DNA from: Wolfiporia cocos
Lineage: Eukaryota; Basidiomycota; Agaricomycetes; Polyporales; Phaeolaceae
Length of the DNA stretch: 64,000 nt
Assembly (NCBI GenBank): GCA_029448655.1
Contig: JACCLO010000014.1
Coordinates: forward strand, 1,426,001-1,490,000
Reading direction: 5' to 3'
How positions within the stretch are numbered: position 1 is the first letter of the stretch; every line of letters begins with the position of its first letter. The notes under the pieces are model-generated. The model was not told the origin of the DNA. It saw only the letters and a program-made list of their open reading frames with translations, and did no database searches. The translations under genes and the position numbers were made by a program. Shown here piece by piece: positions 44,209-56,205 of the stretch.

Positions 44209-46116
44209 CTAAGTGGCGGCGGGGGAGGAGATCTGCACCTTGGACAGCCCTTCGGCCAGGGCGGAGTGCCCGTGCGCCTCGTCGCCAGAGCCTGAGTCGT
44301 CGGACGAGCCAGAGGCGCTGTTGCTGATGTGGATGACCGAGTGGTCCTCGTCGACATGTTCCTGTGTTCGAATGGAACGCAGAACAGTGAGGACTCAAGG
44401 CTCCAGAGCAGACGCAGAGAAGGCGCACCTTCTCCGACTCCTCCATGAGCTGCCTGAGGTCGTGCCCCGCAATCCGCGGCCCCGCCTGCGCGTGGGCGTG
44501 TGCAAGCGTCGACATGCGCCGCATCGCCATCATCGAGAACACTGCCTTCCGGACTGGCCACAAAAAGCAATCAGAACAAGTGCACAAACTCCAGCGGCAG
44601 GATCGGCGAAAACACCGCTGCGAGGGAGGGGAGAGGGGGGGAGAACGCACAGGTCTTGCGCGCGTCGAAGTGGCGCTTGAAGTGAGGGAGCAGGTCCGTA
44701 GGGCCGCTTGGGTCCTCCGGGTCGGGTACGTAGTGCGGCGCGTCAGACGCGAGCCATCGGTGCCGCAATGCCTCCTCCGCCGTCGGCCGTGCATCGGGGT
44801 CGATCGTCAGGCACTCAGAGACGAATTCGCGTGCCGTGGGAGACACGTTTGCCCAGTATTCCTCTGTCATGTACATGGTGAGTCTGCGACAGCAATTAAT
44901 GGAGGGGAAAAATTAACGAACTTGGCTCAAACTTGTAGTCGCCGGCGATGATTGCCTCCATCTCCTCTTGCTGCGTGTCACGGTCGAATGGCGTGTAACC
45001 TGATCATACGAATCAGTGACGCGGTTATCTGGCGGACGCATGTACGCACCGCAAAGGAGGAAGTAGGTAATGACACCCATCGCCCAAACATCGACTGGCT
45101 TGCCATGGCCCGCTACAAAACGGTCAGATTTTTAGATTACCTATCATAGAATGTGACCGCTCACTCTTCTTAAAGATTTCTGGCGCCATGTACTGATACG
45201 GCGTATAAGCAGGGAGTCTGTCCAATGAATTAGCCAACTCACCCCGGGAGTACCGCAGATCTCGGTGAGAAGGTGGTGCTTGTCCTCGTCCATGATCCGA
45301 CTGAGACCAAAGTCAGCGATCATGATGTCCGCGTCCTCCGCCTTAGTGCGGAAAATTAGGTTTTCTGGCTTCAGGTCTGTCAAGGGGGAGCGCTCGGTGA
45401 GCGCCCTGATAACATCTCAATATGATTACCTCGATGGACAATTCCGCAACCATGGATGTATTTCACAGCCTTGAAAATTGTCCGCACGAGGTTGGCAGCG
45501 TCGCTGAGAGGAGCCTCTTATTGGATGCACTGGTGCGAATTGAGACATGACGCACGCTTCATAGTAATTACCCTTTGCACATATGCGGTCGAAGAGTTCG
45601 CCGCCAGTGCACAGATCGAAGCAAAGGTAGAGATTGTGGGAGGTCTGCAGTCGGGTTAGATAACGCCATCAGTTCGCGCAGCTCATCGCACACCTCGAAA
45701 TAATCGTGCAGCGTGACGATGTTCGGGTGACCTTTTGAAACCTTCTTCAGAACTGCGATCTCATTCCGCACCTGCAGCGCAGCGTGTCGTCAGATAACGC
45801 AGCGCGTACGGCGGCAACCAGCAACAGCGTGGAGACGTCGGATCTTGGTGTTGACCATGATCCGGGCGCTGGGGGTGATACGAGGGTGGATACGGACAAC
45901 GCACCATATACTCTCGCCCCTCCATGAGCTTCTTGTTGATGACCTTGCAGGCATAATACTTGCCCGTCTTAATGTGTACGGCTTCCTTGACAATGGCATA
46001 AGTGCCGCTGCCCAGTGTCTTGCCGGTGCGGTACTGAATCGCGCGTTAGTCGATCGCGCGAGCACAGTGAAAGGAACGCGATTTGCCTGGCAGGGGACGG
46101 TCGCGGGCTGTGACAT
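44209..46116 (-). CDS. Calcium/calmodulin-dependent-type protein kinase (397 aa)
   Basis: Twelve exons (46116-46087, 46033-45905, 45771-45694, 45644-45556, 45503-45430, 45376-45243, 45192-45165, 45112-45050, 44999-44922, 44863-44651, 44553-44429, 44361-44209) sum to 1,194 nt. Kinase landmarks: Gly-loop LGSGTYAIV (about 17-25), ATP lysine in YYACKVI (about 40), catalytic HRDLKPEN (Asp about 134), DFG (about 155), APE (about 183), and DVWAMGVITYFLLCGYTPFD. After the kinase domain comes the fungal CaMK tail with FRKAVFSMMAMRRMSTL, a basic amphipathic stretch that probably holds the autoinhibitory/calmodulin-binding helix, then an acidic Ser-rich end. It should be a calcium-responsive Ser/Thr kinase. 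The first intron starts GC rather than GT. A possible longer N-terminus is listed separately. Confidence 0.94.
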
Positions 46117-46201
46117 GCTCTGCGACCAGGTGCGTTTCAGCTGGTGAAGAAAGGAGGTGATTGAGCGACCAGAATGAAGCGCGAACGATTGATTAAGGGT
46201 C

Positions 46202-46213
46202 GATTTATATAGT
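46202..46213 (-). promoter_or_regulatory. TATA-like box for the short kinase form
   Basis: On the minus strand CTATATAAAT lies about 90 bp before the ATG at 46116, a fitting distance for a core promoter. It would fall inside the first intron of the longer form. Confidence 0.45.
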
Positions 46214-46291
46214 CGCCAATTAGATCCCAGATCCCCGGATCCGGGGCGCTGCACACAGCAGCACACAACCATGTGCAGAACATTTACGCAC

Positions 46292-46504
46292 TGCTTTAGC
46301 CTCATTTCCTGTGTCTGGCTGTGCCAGTATCTGCTCTTTCTCCATCTCTATTGGCGAGGGCGATTTCTCTCGTCTGGATGGCTCGCCTCTTTGGATATCT
46401 GACTGTGGACGTGATGCTGTGTTCTTGGCTGGCGTTGCTGGCCGCGAGGTGCTTTTAGACCTTCGGGTCCGGCGGCGTAATGGGAAACTATGTGAAGAGC
46501 CCAT
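46292..46504 (-). CDS. Possible alternative first exon of the kinase, with N-myristoylation motif
   Basis: A 71-codon frame begins MGSSHSFPLRRRTRRSKS. It ends at a GTGCGT donor after codon 71, and a matching acceptor at 46141 would join it in phase to 46140-46087, which contains the short form's ATG. The extended protein would be about 476 aa. Met-Gly-x-x-x-Ser followed by basic residues fits N-myristoylation and membrane binding. It may instead be an upstream ORF or an unrelated small gene. Confidence 0.45.
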
Positions 46505-48387
46505 GATGGTGGGGGAAAGTGGGGGAAGAGAGGGGTTAGCGGGCGAACAGTCTTACGGTCTGCATTTATACATTCTGACTGTGTCAAATCCGGTCCCAAC
46601 GCACGGACCCTTCACCCGCGATGCACTACGTAATGCGTGGGCCTCTGCGCCCCCACTCGCTTCTGTTGGACAACGCCGTTTGCGTTGCCGTGCGCTGCGC
46701 ATGCTCTGCCACACACAGCTGCGTCCGGTTTTCCCAGCGCATCATCATCCTATCTATTATTGCGGAGACAACGGAACGCTACTTGTGCCTCTCGGCTCCT
46801 GGGATATCCAGCAACACAACGCACACATGTTGGTCTAGCACTGGCCAAAACATGTGCAGCGGAAGCGGTTATCTCTACGCGCGGACGTCCTTATTACCAT
46901 ACAGGACCTCATGTTGATGGGATCGAAGCCCATTGAAGCTTCGAGCGTAAAACCCTTGTCGATACTCGGGGTTGTGTATCAATTTTCTCTCATCACACTC
47001 CTGACAGGCTCAGCAAATGTCAAAAGTTGATTCCTCGTGGTATCTGAATTGTATCCTATCCGCAATCGGTTCCTATCCTGCACGACGACGGGGGCGTGGT
47101 CACTGCGTCTCAGTGCTGTGCGGATGTACCCGGAGCGATGGGCGTTCAGGAGCCTCGTGCCTACGTGATCTGCTCGCTTTTTCGGGGACTACAGCGCCAC
47201 TTGGGACAGCTGAGAGGCAAGGCGCACATTTGTAAAAGTAAGAAGGAAAGCGGATAATAATTGTGGCGAAGGGAAGCCTCTCACCTCGGACGGAGGTTGC
47301 ATGGAACCCTGATCGTTGATGTTGTGGACGAGCTATCAGTGCTTCTAGCAACGTCCTTTCGCCATAGAATGGAAGAAGAATAGGTATAACAGATGAACTG
47401 CATCATGCATCATCTCCGGGCTGATTCGGACGTTCAGCTGCCTGCCGCTAACCACGCCGGTGAGCTGTGGTCTTCACAATCTGTGTGCCCGACGTCTTCA
47501 TTGATTGCGATTTCGCTACTGCGCGGGATCTAGCCCGGTGACAGCAGCAATGGCACGTATGTCGCGGGTGTACACAGCCGCACCAAACACCAGTTTGTCG
47601 AAAGCCGCGGCCGCCACAATCTGGGTCATCTGGCCGTCCGTACTATGCAACATCCGCTAAGTCCGCATGCTTCACACATCTGCGTTCCAAGCCCTGGCAT
47701 CTATGTACGCAATCATTCTTGGGTCACCAAGGACGCCACTGATATTCGCGTCCGGGGTACTGCTAAGCTGCATTATTATTTGATGCAGCGATCGCCGACT
47801 CCGACTCCGATGCCTCGGGCCCCGGCTAGCGCTTTTAGTTTGCCACACAGCAGCTAGTGGCTGTGCTTGCGGGAATGGGCGCAGTGCTGCTACTGCTGCT
47901 GCTGCTACTGCTCTGCGCACGACTCAGCCGTTGCTGTGGTGATCGACATCGCATCAGCTTCAGCATCAGATGCGTTGAAGGTGGGCAGCTTTGTGCCGTA
48001 AAGTGACGCTGGGTAGTGTGATATAACGGTACCGGTATTGGTGCGGTGCCCAGGAGTATCAGACTGTTACGGGTTCCCACTGCCCAATAATAATAACCTA
48101 TCTTGACCCTATAGTGCTTTGGCTTCGTCAGCGGGTCCGGCCGGATCCACTCGTTGATCTACAACTGCCTGCCCAGTGATTGTGACGCACCCGGCGGCCA
48201 GTTGAAAGCTAACCACTGTCGACTGATCAAGAGGAGTCTGTATGGCGATGAAACTGCAGCCCTGCACATTTATGCATTAAGTCTAACGTAAGAGAATCCA
48301 ATGGGTGTAACGTAAATGCCACTGTACTTGATTGATATAAAGAACCAGTGACTCCAGTGTGATGCAAGTGTCAGGGTATAACGTCCG
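46505..48387. other. Intergenic, no gene supported
   Basis: 1.9 kb between the kinase's 5' side and the 3' end of the SPIN90-type gene. Frames of up to about 100 codons have no family likeness. A CTG-rich microsatellite lies at 47881-47913. Confidence 0.5.
47881..47913. repeat. CTG/TACTG microsatellite
   Basis: Imperfect run of CTG triplets with TACTG interruptions in an otherwise unremarkable intergenic stretch. Confidence 0.8.
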
Positions 48388-50645
48388 TTAACGTCTCTTC
48401 GGCAAAAGCGACGTCAAAGACGGCTGCGAAGATGCAGCCGAAAGGGCAGTCGTCGGCGCGCCCCGCGCGGCCGGCACCGCAGGCGGCTTTCGTCGCTTCG
48501 TGGGTGGCGGTGGTGCGACCCTCCGGTGGGGTTTCGCGTTGATATGGGATGATGAGGACGAGGACATGAAGGACATTGGCGAGCCTGGCGACTCTACAGG
48601 GGAGGTTGGGGTGTCAAGACGATCGTGGGCACGCGTGACGACAGCGATCTCGGGCACCGCTGTCGTCTGTCGGTCGTGCGTGGACAGGGATGCGAACGCC
48701 GCGGTGGGCACGTCCCTGTCCATTGAGCCGATGCGCTCCCGCCTTCTGCCCGCCGAAGGGGCGTTTGTGGACGCGCTAGCGATCTTCGGAAGGCTCGCCG
48801 TGCTATCCGCATGCGGCTGCCGCAGACTGTCTAGGTGGCCCTGCCCAGGCCCCGACGCACGTCTGGAGATGTTGGCATTCAGATTCTCTGCACTCCGGGT
48901 AACCTTGCCGCGGATGCCGCGGATGGACCCCTTGCGCTCGGCGCGAGATGTTGAGAGCGAGGTGGTGCTTTGCGGCGACGAGACGACGGAGAGGCTGGGG
49001 CTGTCGACACGTTGCGGTGCATCTTGAGTTTTGCGGAACTGGACACACCACTCTCCGGATAAGCAGCGTTCCACGAGTCGTTTGGTTGTAGGGTCGACAT
49101 CACGAATAGTTTCATTCTCGATGAGAGATTCGAGAGTTCGAACAATCTGTGCTCTCTTGTAGGGCATCGTGCGCAGTTGAGTCTTTGTTAATAACGGATG
49201 CAGAACACGTAGGAACGTATGGCGGAGCTGTAACACCTGATGAGCAGAGGTAACAGACGGCGAACATGACTCCGACGCACCGGCTCATTATCTTCATCGA
49301 TGTTACCGATTTCGCGCAGAAACACGTCCACCAGAACGCAAAGGTCATTAGTGTAGAAGTACTCCGCCATACCCTTAGTAGTGAATAGCAGATACAGCAG
49401 TTTCAAAACCAGTAGTTGCATGCACAAATCCTCCGATGTCCGCTCTACATTAAACATTAGCGCGTCTCCCGTCGTTTTGAGAATTTCAAATTCCTACCTG
49501 CACGGTTCAACATGAAGATCATGTTCTCTCCGAATGTCATGCTTGACGACTGGCGCGCCATGAGTACCCGGAGAAGCCGATTCCCATTCTCCGGCCTTTC
49601 TGCTGGGTTGGGCTGGCCCGAGCCGTGCTGGATCGGGTCGGAATGCTTATGCGGGTGATGCAAAGACGCGATCATGAATTGCTCATTCAAAGCGACCTAG
49701 ACATGTTCAGGTCACGAACCATAACAAGGGAGCGAGCTTACGAGCAGCTTTATGACGCTATAATTAAACGTCTCATCTTGCATATGCCGCGTCTGTTCAA
49801 CCAAGTCGAACAGATAGTCGATAAACGAGTCACTGAAAATCTCTAAGAACTCTCAGATAATGCCGCAATTCAATGAAGCATCCTATCTTACCAAGTTCTT
49901 GGATTGAAAGCTTCTGCACTCTGCACACTTCGTACAGTAGTCGCACTGATAGAGTCCGTAGCTTCGCTTCTATTGGGACCGCAATCGCTCTTGGTATTCC
50001 AGAGCCCCCGGAGCCAGAACCCAAATAAGTGTCTTCCACGTCTGGATCAACATCTACCGTTACATTATCCATCAGGAGGGGCAGTAACGGTTGCCAGCGC
50101 TTCTGCGAGCGTAGGAAATTTTGGTTGCGACATCCATAGGCAAAGAGGGATGTGTACAAGATGTACACAAGGTGTGGGTCGGTGGCCTTTTAGTCGTGTG
50201 CGAGTGCAAATAAGATCAGAGGAGCAAAGAAGGACTATTACTGCATACCTTCTGTACATCCTCGCATAGTATTTCAGACATACGCTCAGAATGAAACATA
50301 AAGAGCTCAGAAGCGAGAAGAAGATCACAGGCATGTACCATCTGCAAAGGGCTCTGCAGGTATTGCTCTATTGAAGTGCTATGTGTCAAGCCGCTATATG
50401 CGGTCCTTCACAGGTAGGAACACTGGCTCACCATGGTATGCCGCACAGAAAGTCGCGAACCGCCTCAGCGTAGCGTCAAGCTTATCCAATGTGACGCCAT
50501 CAGGAATATGTAATATGTCCTCCAATTCTACAGAGGTTGTGATGACGCGATCGGCAAGCGAGGCAGTTGACATACCTGACCAGAACTGCTGGGCATTCTC
50601 TACGATATAGACGATCCCGAATATATCCCTTGGAGGGATTGACAT
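48388..50645 (-). CDS. SPIN90/Ldb17/Dip1-type Arp2/3 activator (646 aa)
   Basis: Seven exons (50645-50432, 50367-50249, 50186-49892, 49842-49742, 49695-49497, 49444-49281, 49236-48388) sum to 1,941 nt. The N-terminal two thirds are helical and match the leucine-rich SPIN90/Ldb17 domain: VENAQQFWSG, FMFHSERMSEILCEDVQK, YSVIKLLVALNEQFMIASLH, FGENMIFMLNRA, LKLLYLLFTTKGMAEYFYTN, and VDPTTKRLVERCL. Members of this family bind Arp2/3 complex and start actin filament networks at endocytic sites. The C-terminal 230 residues are Ser/Pro-rich and basic, with PPPPTKRRKPPAVP, likely SH3 ligands as in yeast Ldb17. The start ATG is the first in the conserved frame. Confidence 0.9.
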
Positions 50646-51946
50646 CCCGAGATCTATGTAATAGTAAAGTCAAGTAGAGCAGATTCCGAACCCCATGCGA
50701 CTCACAAAGCAGTTGCACCGAATGAGTGTACCTGACTTGAGCTAACAAACTGTGGTTTGCAGGGTCGACACCGGCCGGACAGGTTCTGTACGTGGCACAA
50801 GCACTTTAAATACGAAAGCCTTTGAACGAAAGAAAGTTGAATAGCTAGAATGAAACGCAGCAGCAGAAACGAAGGGTTGTGGTTAACGCCTGATCAGCGC
50901 TTCAGAGTTGGAGCCGGCTTGGCACGTGATTCCAGTCCAAGCGCCAGGAGCTGGTCACCGTTGGTGCTTACAGACAAATTCGGCCGTGCCTTGCAGCTGA
51001 GTATACGGCTATCCTTGGACCGCTCCTTCTCATGAACTGCTATGAGTGCGCACTGGTATCCATTTTACGTGTTCCGCTCGTATGAACAGCGAAAAAAATC
51101 CACGTAGAGAGCCTGAGACTGACCTGACGACTGACGAAACTAGACGTCTTGGCTGTAAGAACAGGACATGAGATCTTGAGAGTTGGCATCACCGTCATCC
51201 ACATTGCAGATGTATCATAATGAGGCCGAAGCTACTCCCCATGCATCTGATATACTGATATCAGTTCATCGGATCCAACTGTGCGCCGTTAATGTGTTGC
51301 AGGATTTGTAAAACTCTGTGCGTGGTATTACGCGCGCGGCCAATGCAGCCACTCTGCATCATCCAACTTCACCATGTTGACTCACTCATTTACCCGAGGA
51401 TCCTCGCTCTAGCAATGACAACCACAGTTATCCGTAGCTTGAAATGCAGATAATCGCTGCTGCTACCGATACTGTGTACTGACGTAGTGCCAGGATGTGG
51501 CAGCGTGTATTGCAGAGGGAGAGAACGAGTGGGGATATTCTTGTCCAGAACAGTACTTGTCCGTGTAACTGTGCATCCTATGCGTCACATTGGCGGCCAC
51601 TTTATCATATTACCCTTTCCCGTGTCGAGTGGTCTGAGCGGTGTATTGGGTTGGCTTTGATAAATCTTAAGAGTTGAGCGAGCGCTACATGACCCCGCAC
51701 CCTAGCACCCCGTTGCCTATAGCGAAGCTGCTGCAAGACACAGCAGCTGTGATGTCTTAATTACGTTCAATTGATGCGCCTCGGTAGTCACAGAACGCGT
51801 TTGTCACACTGTAACTTGACGCGTTCGAGTTTGTCACGCGTCCCTTGGCGCCTTAATCCTCAGCGATTCCGACTAATAACTAGTATTTGCTTCTCCGTGC
51901 TTGGCTCTGTCCGTGTGTCACATTCCAGACACTGCACAATTCACAA
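50646..51946. other. Divergent intergenic region
   Basis: 1.3 kb between two divergent genes, the SPIN90-type gene (-) and the RSC7-type gene (+), so it should hold both promoters. No gene-like frame. A repeated motif in 51790-51850 (TTTGTCACNCTGTAACTTGACGCG / TTTGTCACGCGTC) may be a binding-site pair. Confidence 0.5.
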
Positions 51947-53789
51947 ATGCCTCCGCGACCATCAGGTGGAAAGATCATCATCAAGCCACGGCGCAGCAGA
52001 GCAGCGGTCGTGGCACCACTGGAAAACGAAGACATCGCAGTTACAGATGCAGACGAACTCCTCGAGGCAGACGACAGCGAGATCGACGTCGGCGAAGGTG
52101 CAAGCACCAGCGTGCAGACGCCTCAGGCCTACGACGACGACGACAGGACGGACGCCCAGTCGCAGGAGAACGAGGACATCGATATGAACGACGTAGGGAG
52201 CAACATCGACTACGAGGACGCAGACGACCCGCCGCCTACCAAGCGTGTGCGAGGGCGGCCACGAGGGAGACCGCGCACCTCCGGCACGTCGACTCCACGG
52301 CAGTCAGCGAGAGGGAGGGGGCGCGGGAGAGGGAAAGGGAAGACGCAACCTCGGGGGTCGATCATACTGAAGCTACCCAAGTTAACGGAGGACAAGCAGG
52401 ATGAAGTGGCGGAGGACGTGCGGGAGACGCCAGAGGGCGGCGAGGAGGAGGTGATGGGCGGTGGAAAACCGTTTCGGCGGATACAGGGAAAGGTGTATAT
52501 CATCGAGGGCGACGAGTATGTCACCGAGGACGACCCGGCCGGGGATACCAAAATCGACGTTAACGGAAACTTGCAGGGCGGTGCGCATTTCTCGTTCTCT
52601 CACTCTTTGAATCCCGCTCATGTGGTGCGACGTGATGTAGGTAGGAGATTCAAGGCCCAGACGTTCACGATACCCACCCGCCATCCTGAGCGGAAGTACA
52701 TGCTTGCCATCGACGCTGCACGCACTTCAGGCTTTCGCGACTCCCTGTACTACTTCCGAAGAAATCCACTAGCGATGAAGCTCATCGCAACGCAAGCCGA
52801 GAAGGAGCTGCTCATTGAAGCCGGCAAGCTCGGCTCTCACCTGCGCACACGCAGCGTAACCCTCATCACCGCGCGAAGTGCATATAAGCTGCATGGCTCA
52901 CGAACCATTGTCGGTGCGTGATTTAGTTCGGCATCTCTACCCATTCTATTCAAGGCTCACAATCGTATACTGCAGACGGAAAGTGGGTGGTCGACGACTA
53001 CTACGAGGACCGAGCGCGCGAAGAGGCCGCTGCGAAGGGCCTCAAGCCAGGCGACCCCGCCTGCGAGCCACAAGACACATCCGCACTCGCCTCCGAGGCA
53101 GCTGCTCTGGGCGCAGGGGCCGGCTTACGCGGGGAGAAGGCGGATCGTGGCGGGAGCGGGCTGGGGATGTACCGCGCGGGCGGGCCGACGACGATCTTTG
53201 GCGGGTCGGGGTGGGGCCCATACAGCGACGGGCCGCTGAACGCGGTGCGCAAGTCGCTGCTGAACCGCGACGGGCTGAACGAGGAGAACTGGATGTTCGT
53301 CGCGGCGCAGCGGGCGAGGGAGGCGGATGGGGAGTGGGCGAGGCTAAGGAAGGAGGCGCTGAAGGCGTGCGGGGGCATTCTGGAGGAGAGCGGCGAGGAG
53401 AAGAGGGCGAGGGAGGAAGACGAGGAGGAGCGCGCTGCAAAGCGCGGGCGGGGCTGGGACGGCGGCGAGCTGCCTATGGGGGTGTACGAGCCGCACAGTG
53501 GGATTGTGCTCTGTGAGTTCTTCCAGGCCATCTGCTCATGTGTGCGTGCGCGCTGACCTTTGTTGTAGATCGGTCGGACACGCAGCCAACCCGATCGCGG
53601 TGGGAGCCGCTGCCTGATGATGGACAGAAGGGGCGCGTGCTCCGGGGCACCAAGGCAGGGAGCGGTGCTTGGGCCCTTGCTTGGGTCGACACCGTTATGG
53701 AGCTGCCGAGAGAAGATGATATCGACGACGAACACGCCCGAGCGCGGACACATCTGATGCACATCGCTGGTGCTGCCGCCCCGGCGTAG
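51947..53789 (+). CDS. RSC7/SWP82-type chromatin-remodelling subunit (574 aa)
   Basis: Exons 51947-52913, 52976-53512 and 53569-53789 sum to 1,725 nt. The N-terminus is acidic, then an AT-hook-like stretch follows (about residues 98-112, RVRGRPRGRPRTSG) and a Gly/Arg-rich run. The RSC7/SWP82 domain follows: KPFRRIQGKVYIIEGDEYV, then TFTIPTRHPERKYMLAIDAA, RTSGFRDSLYYFRRNPL, and after the first intron GKWVVDDYYED. The last third is Glu/Arg-rich. In yeast, Rsc7/Npl6 and Swp82 are paralogous accessory subunits of the RSC and SWI/SNF remodellers. The start is the first ATG giving MPPRPSGGKIIIK; a frame extension upstream to 51887 has no conserved residues. Confidence 0.9.
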
Positions 53790-53939
53790 CTTGATATCTC
53801 ACACAAGTATCGTAGTGCTAATGCTAATCAATCATCGGCTGCAGACGACAATCACGATGGGCAGTGCTACGAGGTGCAAGAGTGAGTGGTGCGGCTGTCC
53901 GTTATGTGCATTACTACGCTATGAGTATCAACTGTCCTA

Positions 53940-54869
53940 TCAGTTCGCCTGGCTATCCTCCTCTGCTGCGCGCGCCTCTAAGACCTCCCTGAGTCTCTGC
54001 GCGAGTCCCTCCGTAAGTTGAATGACGCCGTCTGACGTGCAGAAGCGGTACGAGGGCATTGGCTGGTATGTCTCTGGCATTATCTGAAGACATATCGCGG
54101 ATATTAGCAAAAAGCAATCAGGTACAAGCGGAGCACTTCACCATGCCCTCTTCCACCCGCACAGACGCAATGATATCGTCCGGGTCACCAATTCGACCCA
54201 GCGCAGGAATATTTCGATTGTCTGGACCACACCATAATTATAATTTGCTACGAGGGGTGCTGGACCCGGACGAGAGCTTACCGTGGATGTGCATCCAGCC
54301 CTGCTGCGTCTGAATCGCGCCGTTCTTCTGGATCTCGTCTACACCATCCTTCAGCGCGCTCTGTATCGCTTCGTGCAGCACCTCCCGGAAACGCACTTCA
54401 TGCCGCTACAACAGTAAGCTTAAAGAGCTACAGTGCTCGAATGAGACATACCATTCTCGACGAAATCGTTCAGCCCTGCTTCATCTGAACTCCCGTCCGC
54501 GCTCGCGGGCAGCCATCCGATCACGGTCGCAGACTGCACATTCGCGGGCGGCTTGGAAAGGAAGGATAGCGCATATACGGGTATGTCTGAATATACAGAC
54601 GTTGGTGGCTCGAAGAGATGGTAGTAGAGGTCTGGACGTTCGTCCTCGGAGAAGGAAGCAATTGCTGGGTCGGCGCGTATGTGCGTAGCGGTAAAGCATC
54701 TGCGAGGACCGACGAATACTGGGAGTAAAGCATGTTTGCCATTGAGCAGAGCCTTGGTATAATGGAGGTTCCGGAGGGTATGCGTCGGTATCATACGCGA
54801 AGATGATGTTGAAGTCGCTGTCCTCAGAGCGCGCACCGCGCGAGCTGTTCGTGCAAAAGCATGCGACAT
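53940..54869 (-). CDS. Conserved fungal protein, probably mitochondrial, unknown function (251 aa)
   Basis: Exons 54869-54452, 54395-54282, 54221-54142 and 54083-53940 sum to 756 nt. The N-terminus (MSHAFARTARAVRALR) is Arg/Ala-rich without acids, like a mitochondrial presequence. The body has YYHLFEPPTSVYSDIPVYAL, an IGWLPA block, a helical region with EVLHEAIQSALKDGVDEIQ, a GWMHIHD-NRNIPALGRIGDPDDII block and a C-terminal SYRFCTSDGVIQLTEGLAQR. I take this as a conserved protein with no assigned domain. The downstream neighbour (RSC7-type) is convergent, only 150 bp away. Confidence 0.72.
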
Positions 54870-55286
54870 TTTTTGGTCTATGTATCAGCGCATTAGTACA
54901 TTGCAGTATGCTTGTACGGAGAATACTACTTGCGTGTTTTCGAGCTGGGGCAAGTCTCAGGAGGAGGAGCAACGGTGGGGTCGACCTGAGGAAGGCTTAA
55001 GCAGTTGTGCGCCACTATAACGTTCGGCGCTAATACTCAAGACAGCCGGTAAACACCACGAGCATGCTATTTCACTTACACAAATTCTCAACCGGCAGTT
55101 CAATCGATTTAGACGATATCAAGGTCGGCAGTGAGTATGTGACTGGAAGTTTTGACTTTTTTGGCCCCGGCCTCCCATCTTCAAGGTCAAAGATGAAGAT
55201 CCCAGATGGAGGGCTGTGATAAACTGTCTTTCGCCAGTCCGCAATCAATCCCGCCACACTGATCCTGAACTTTCATACGTCTCGCG
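54870..55286. promoter_or_regulatory. Bidirectional promoter region
   Basis: 417 bp separate two divergent genes, the mitochondrial protein (-) and the hydrolase (+). No other gene fits, so it should serve both promoters. Motifs are not clear enough to name. Confidence 0.5.
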
Positions 55287-56205
55287 ATGTCTGACATTCA
55301 CTTGCGTGCTTCTTCGGATAGCGCCCCCAGAACGAAGGAGCCTCCGAAGTCGTCATCTATACCAGTACCGTTTACATACAACCCAAGTGACGATGGGACG
55401 GACGAGAACCTGCTAATTCTTCTTCACGGACTTGGTGAGCGAACAGGTTCTTGGTACCCCATACCTTCTGACCTATAGCGATACAATCGCAGGAGATACT
55501 CATATTCCATTCGGAAAGCTAGGCCGTTCACTCAAACTTCCCCAAACTGCGACAATTGCTCTCCGTGCGCCTGAGCAGTGAGCCTCGCCTCCCCCTTTCC
55601 TGTTCTCGACGCGGAGCTGACGTTCATACGATTATAGAATTCCTTTCCTCTACGAGCAAGCCTTCCAATGGTACACCTCATTCGATCCGCTCGGCGAGCT
55701 GCTCGACCGGCCGAACCCCACGCCCGCGCTCGATCTCCTCAGCCGCGTCTTCACGCACCTCGTCGACGACTGTGCTTGGCCACCGCACCGCATTCACCTT
55801 TTTGGCTTTGCACAGGGCGGGAGCGTTGCAGTCGAGTTCGGGCTGCGGTGGTGGCGGGCAGAGCTGGAGAAGCAGCGCAGTGAGCCGCAGCACGCGCTGC
55901 ATCCACTTGGTTCAATTGTCACCGTGTGTGGACCACTGCTGTCGTATCCTACGCTGTCGAATCTCTGCCCGACGCCGGTGCTTGTCTTCGATCGTCCGCC
56001 GCCTGCAGAAACCGCATTGCCATCGGGCGCCTTGACTGCATTCAAGAAAGGCTACGGCCATTTCAAAGAAGCCAAAATGAATGGGGGAGATGGTATGCCG
56101 CGCTCTAAGGACGAATGGGAGCCAATTATGAGGTTTTGGAGTGAAAAGTTGGGCAGACGGCAGATGGAGGGTTTATATGAGGTGATGAGCGGTGTGGCTG
56201 CATAA
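55287..56205 (+). CDS. Alpha/beta hydrolase, carboxylesterase/acyl-protein thioesterase-like (266 aa)
   Basis: Exons 55287-55434, 55493-55577 and 55638-56205 sum to 801 nt. The oxyanion-hole motif LLHGLGDTH and a following GKLGRSLKLPQT block match the phospholipase/carboxylesterase family. The nucleophile elbow reads LFGFAQGGSVA: Ala stands where the catalytic Ser of GxSxG is expected. The C-terminus is helical (KDEWEPIMRFWSEKL). Unless another residue takes over, it may be a non-catalytic or unusual member. Cytosolic, as no signal peptide is seen. Intron borders are standard GT-AG. Confidence 0.85.

Noticed and set aside
47881..47913. Triplet run as part of a coding poly-amino-acid tract
   Set aside because: No supported gene model includes it; it is simply an intergenic microsatellite.
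53042..53762. Antisense frames of 132 and 253 codons opposite the RSC7-type gene
   Set aside because: Ser/Pro/Arg-rich shadows caused by GC-rich Glu/Arg codons on the plus strand. The plus strand has the family domain and phased introns.
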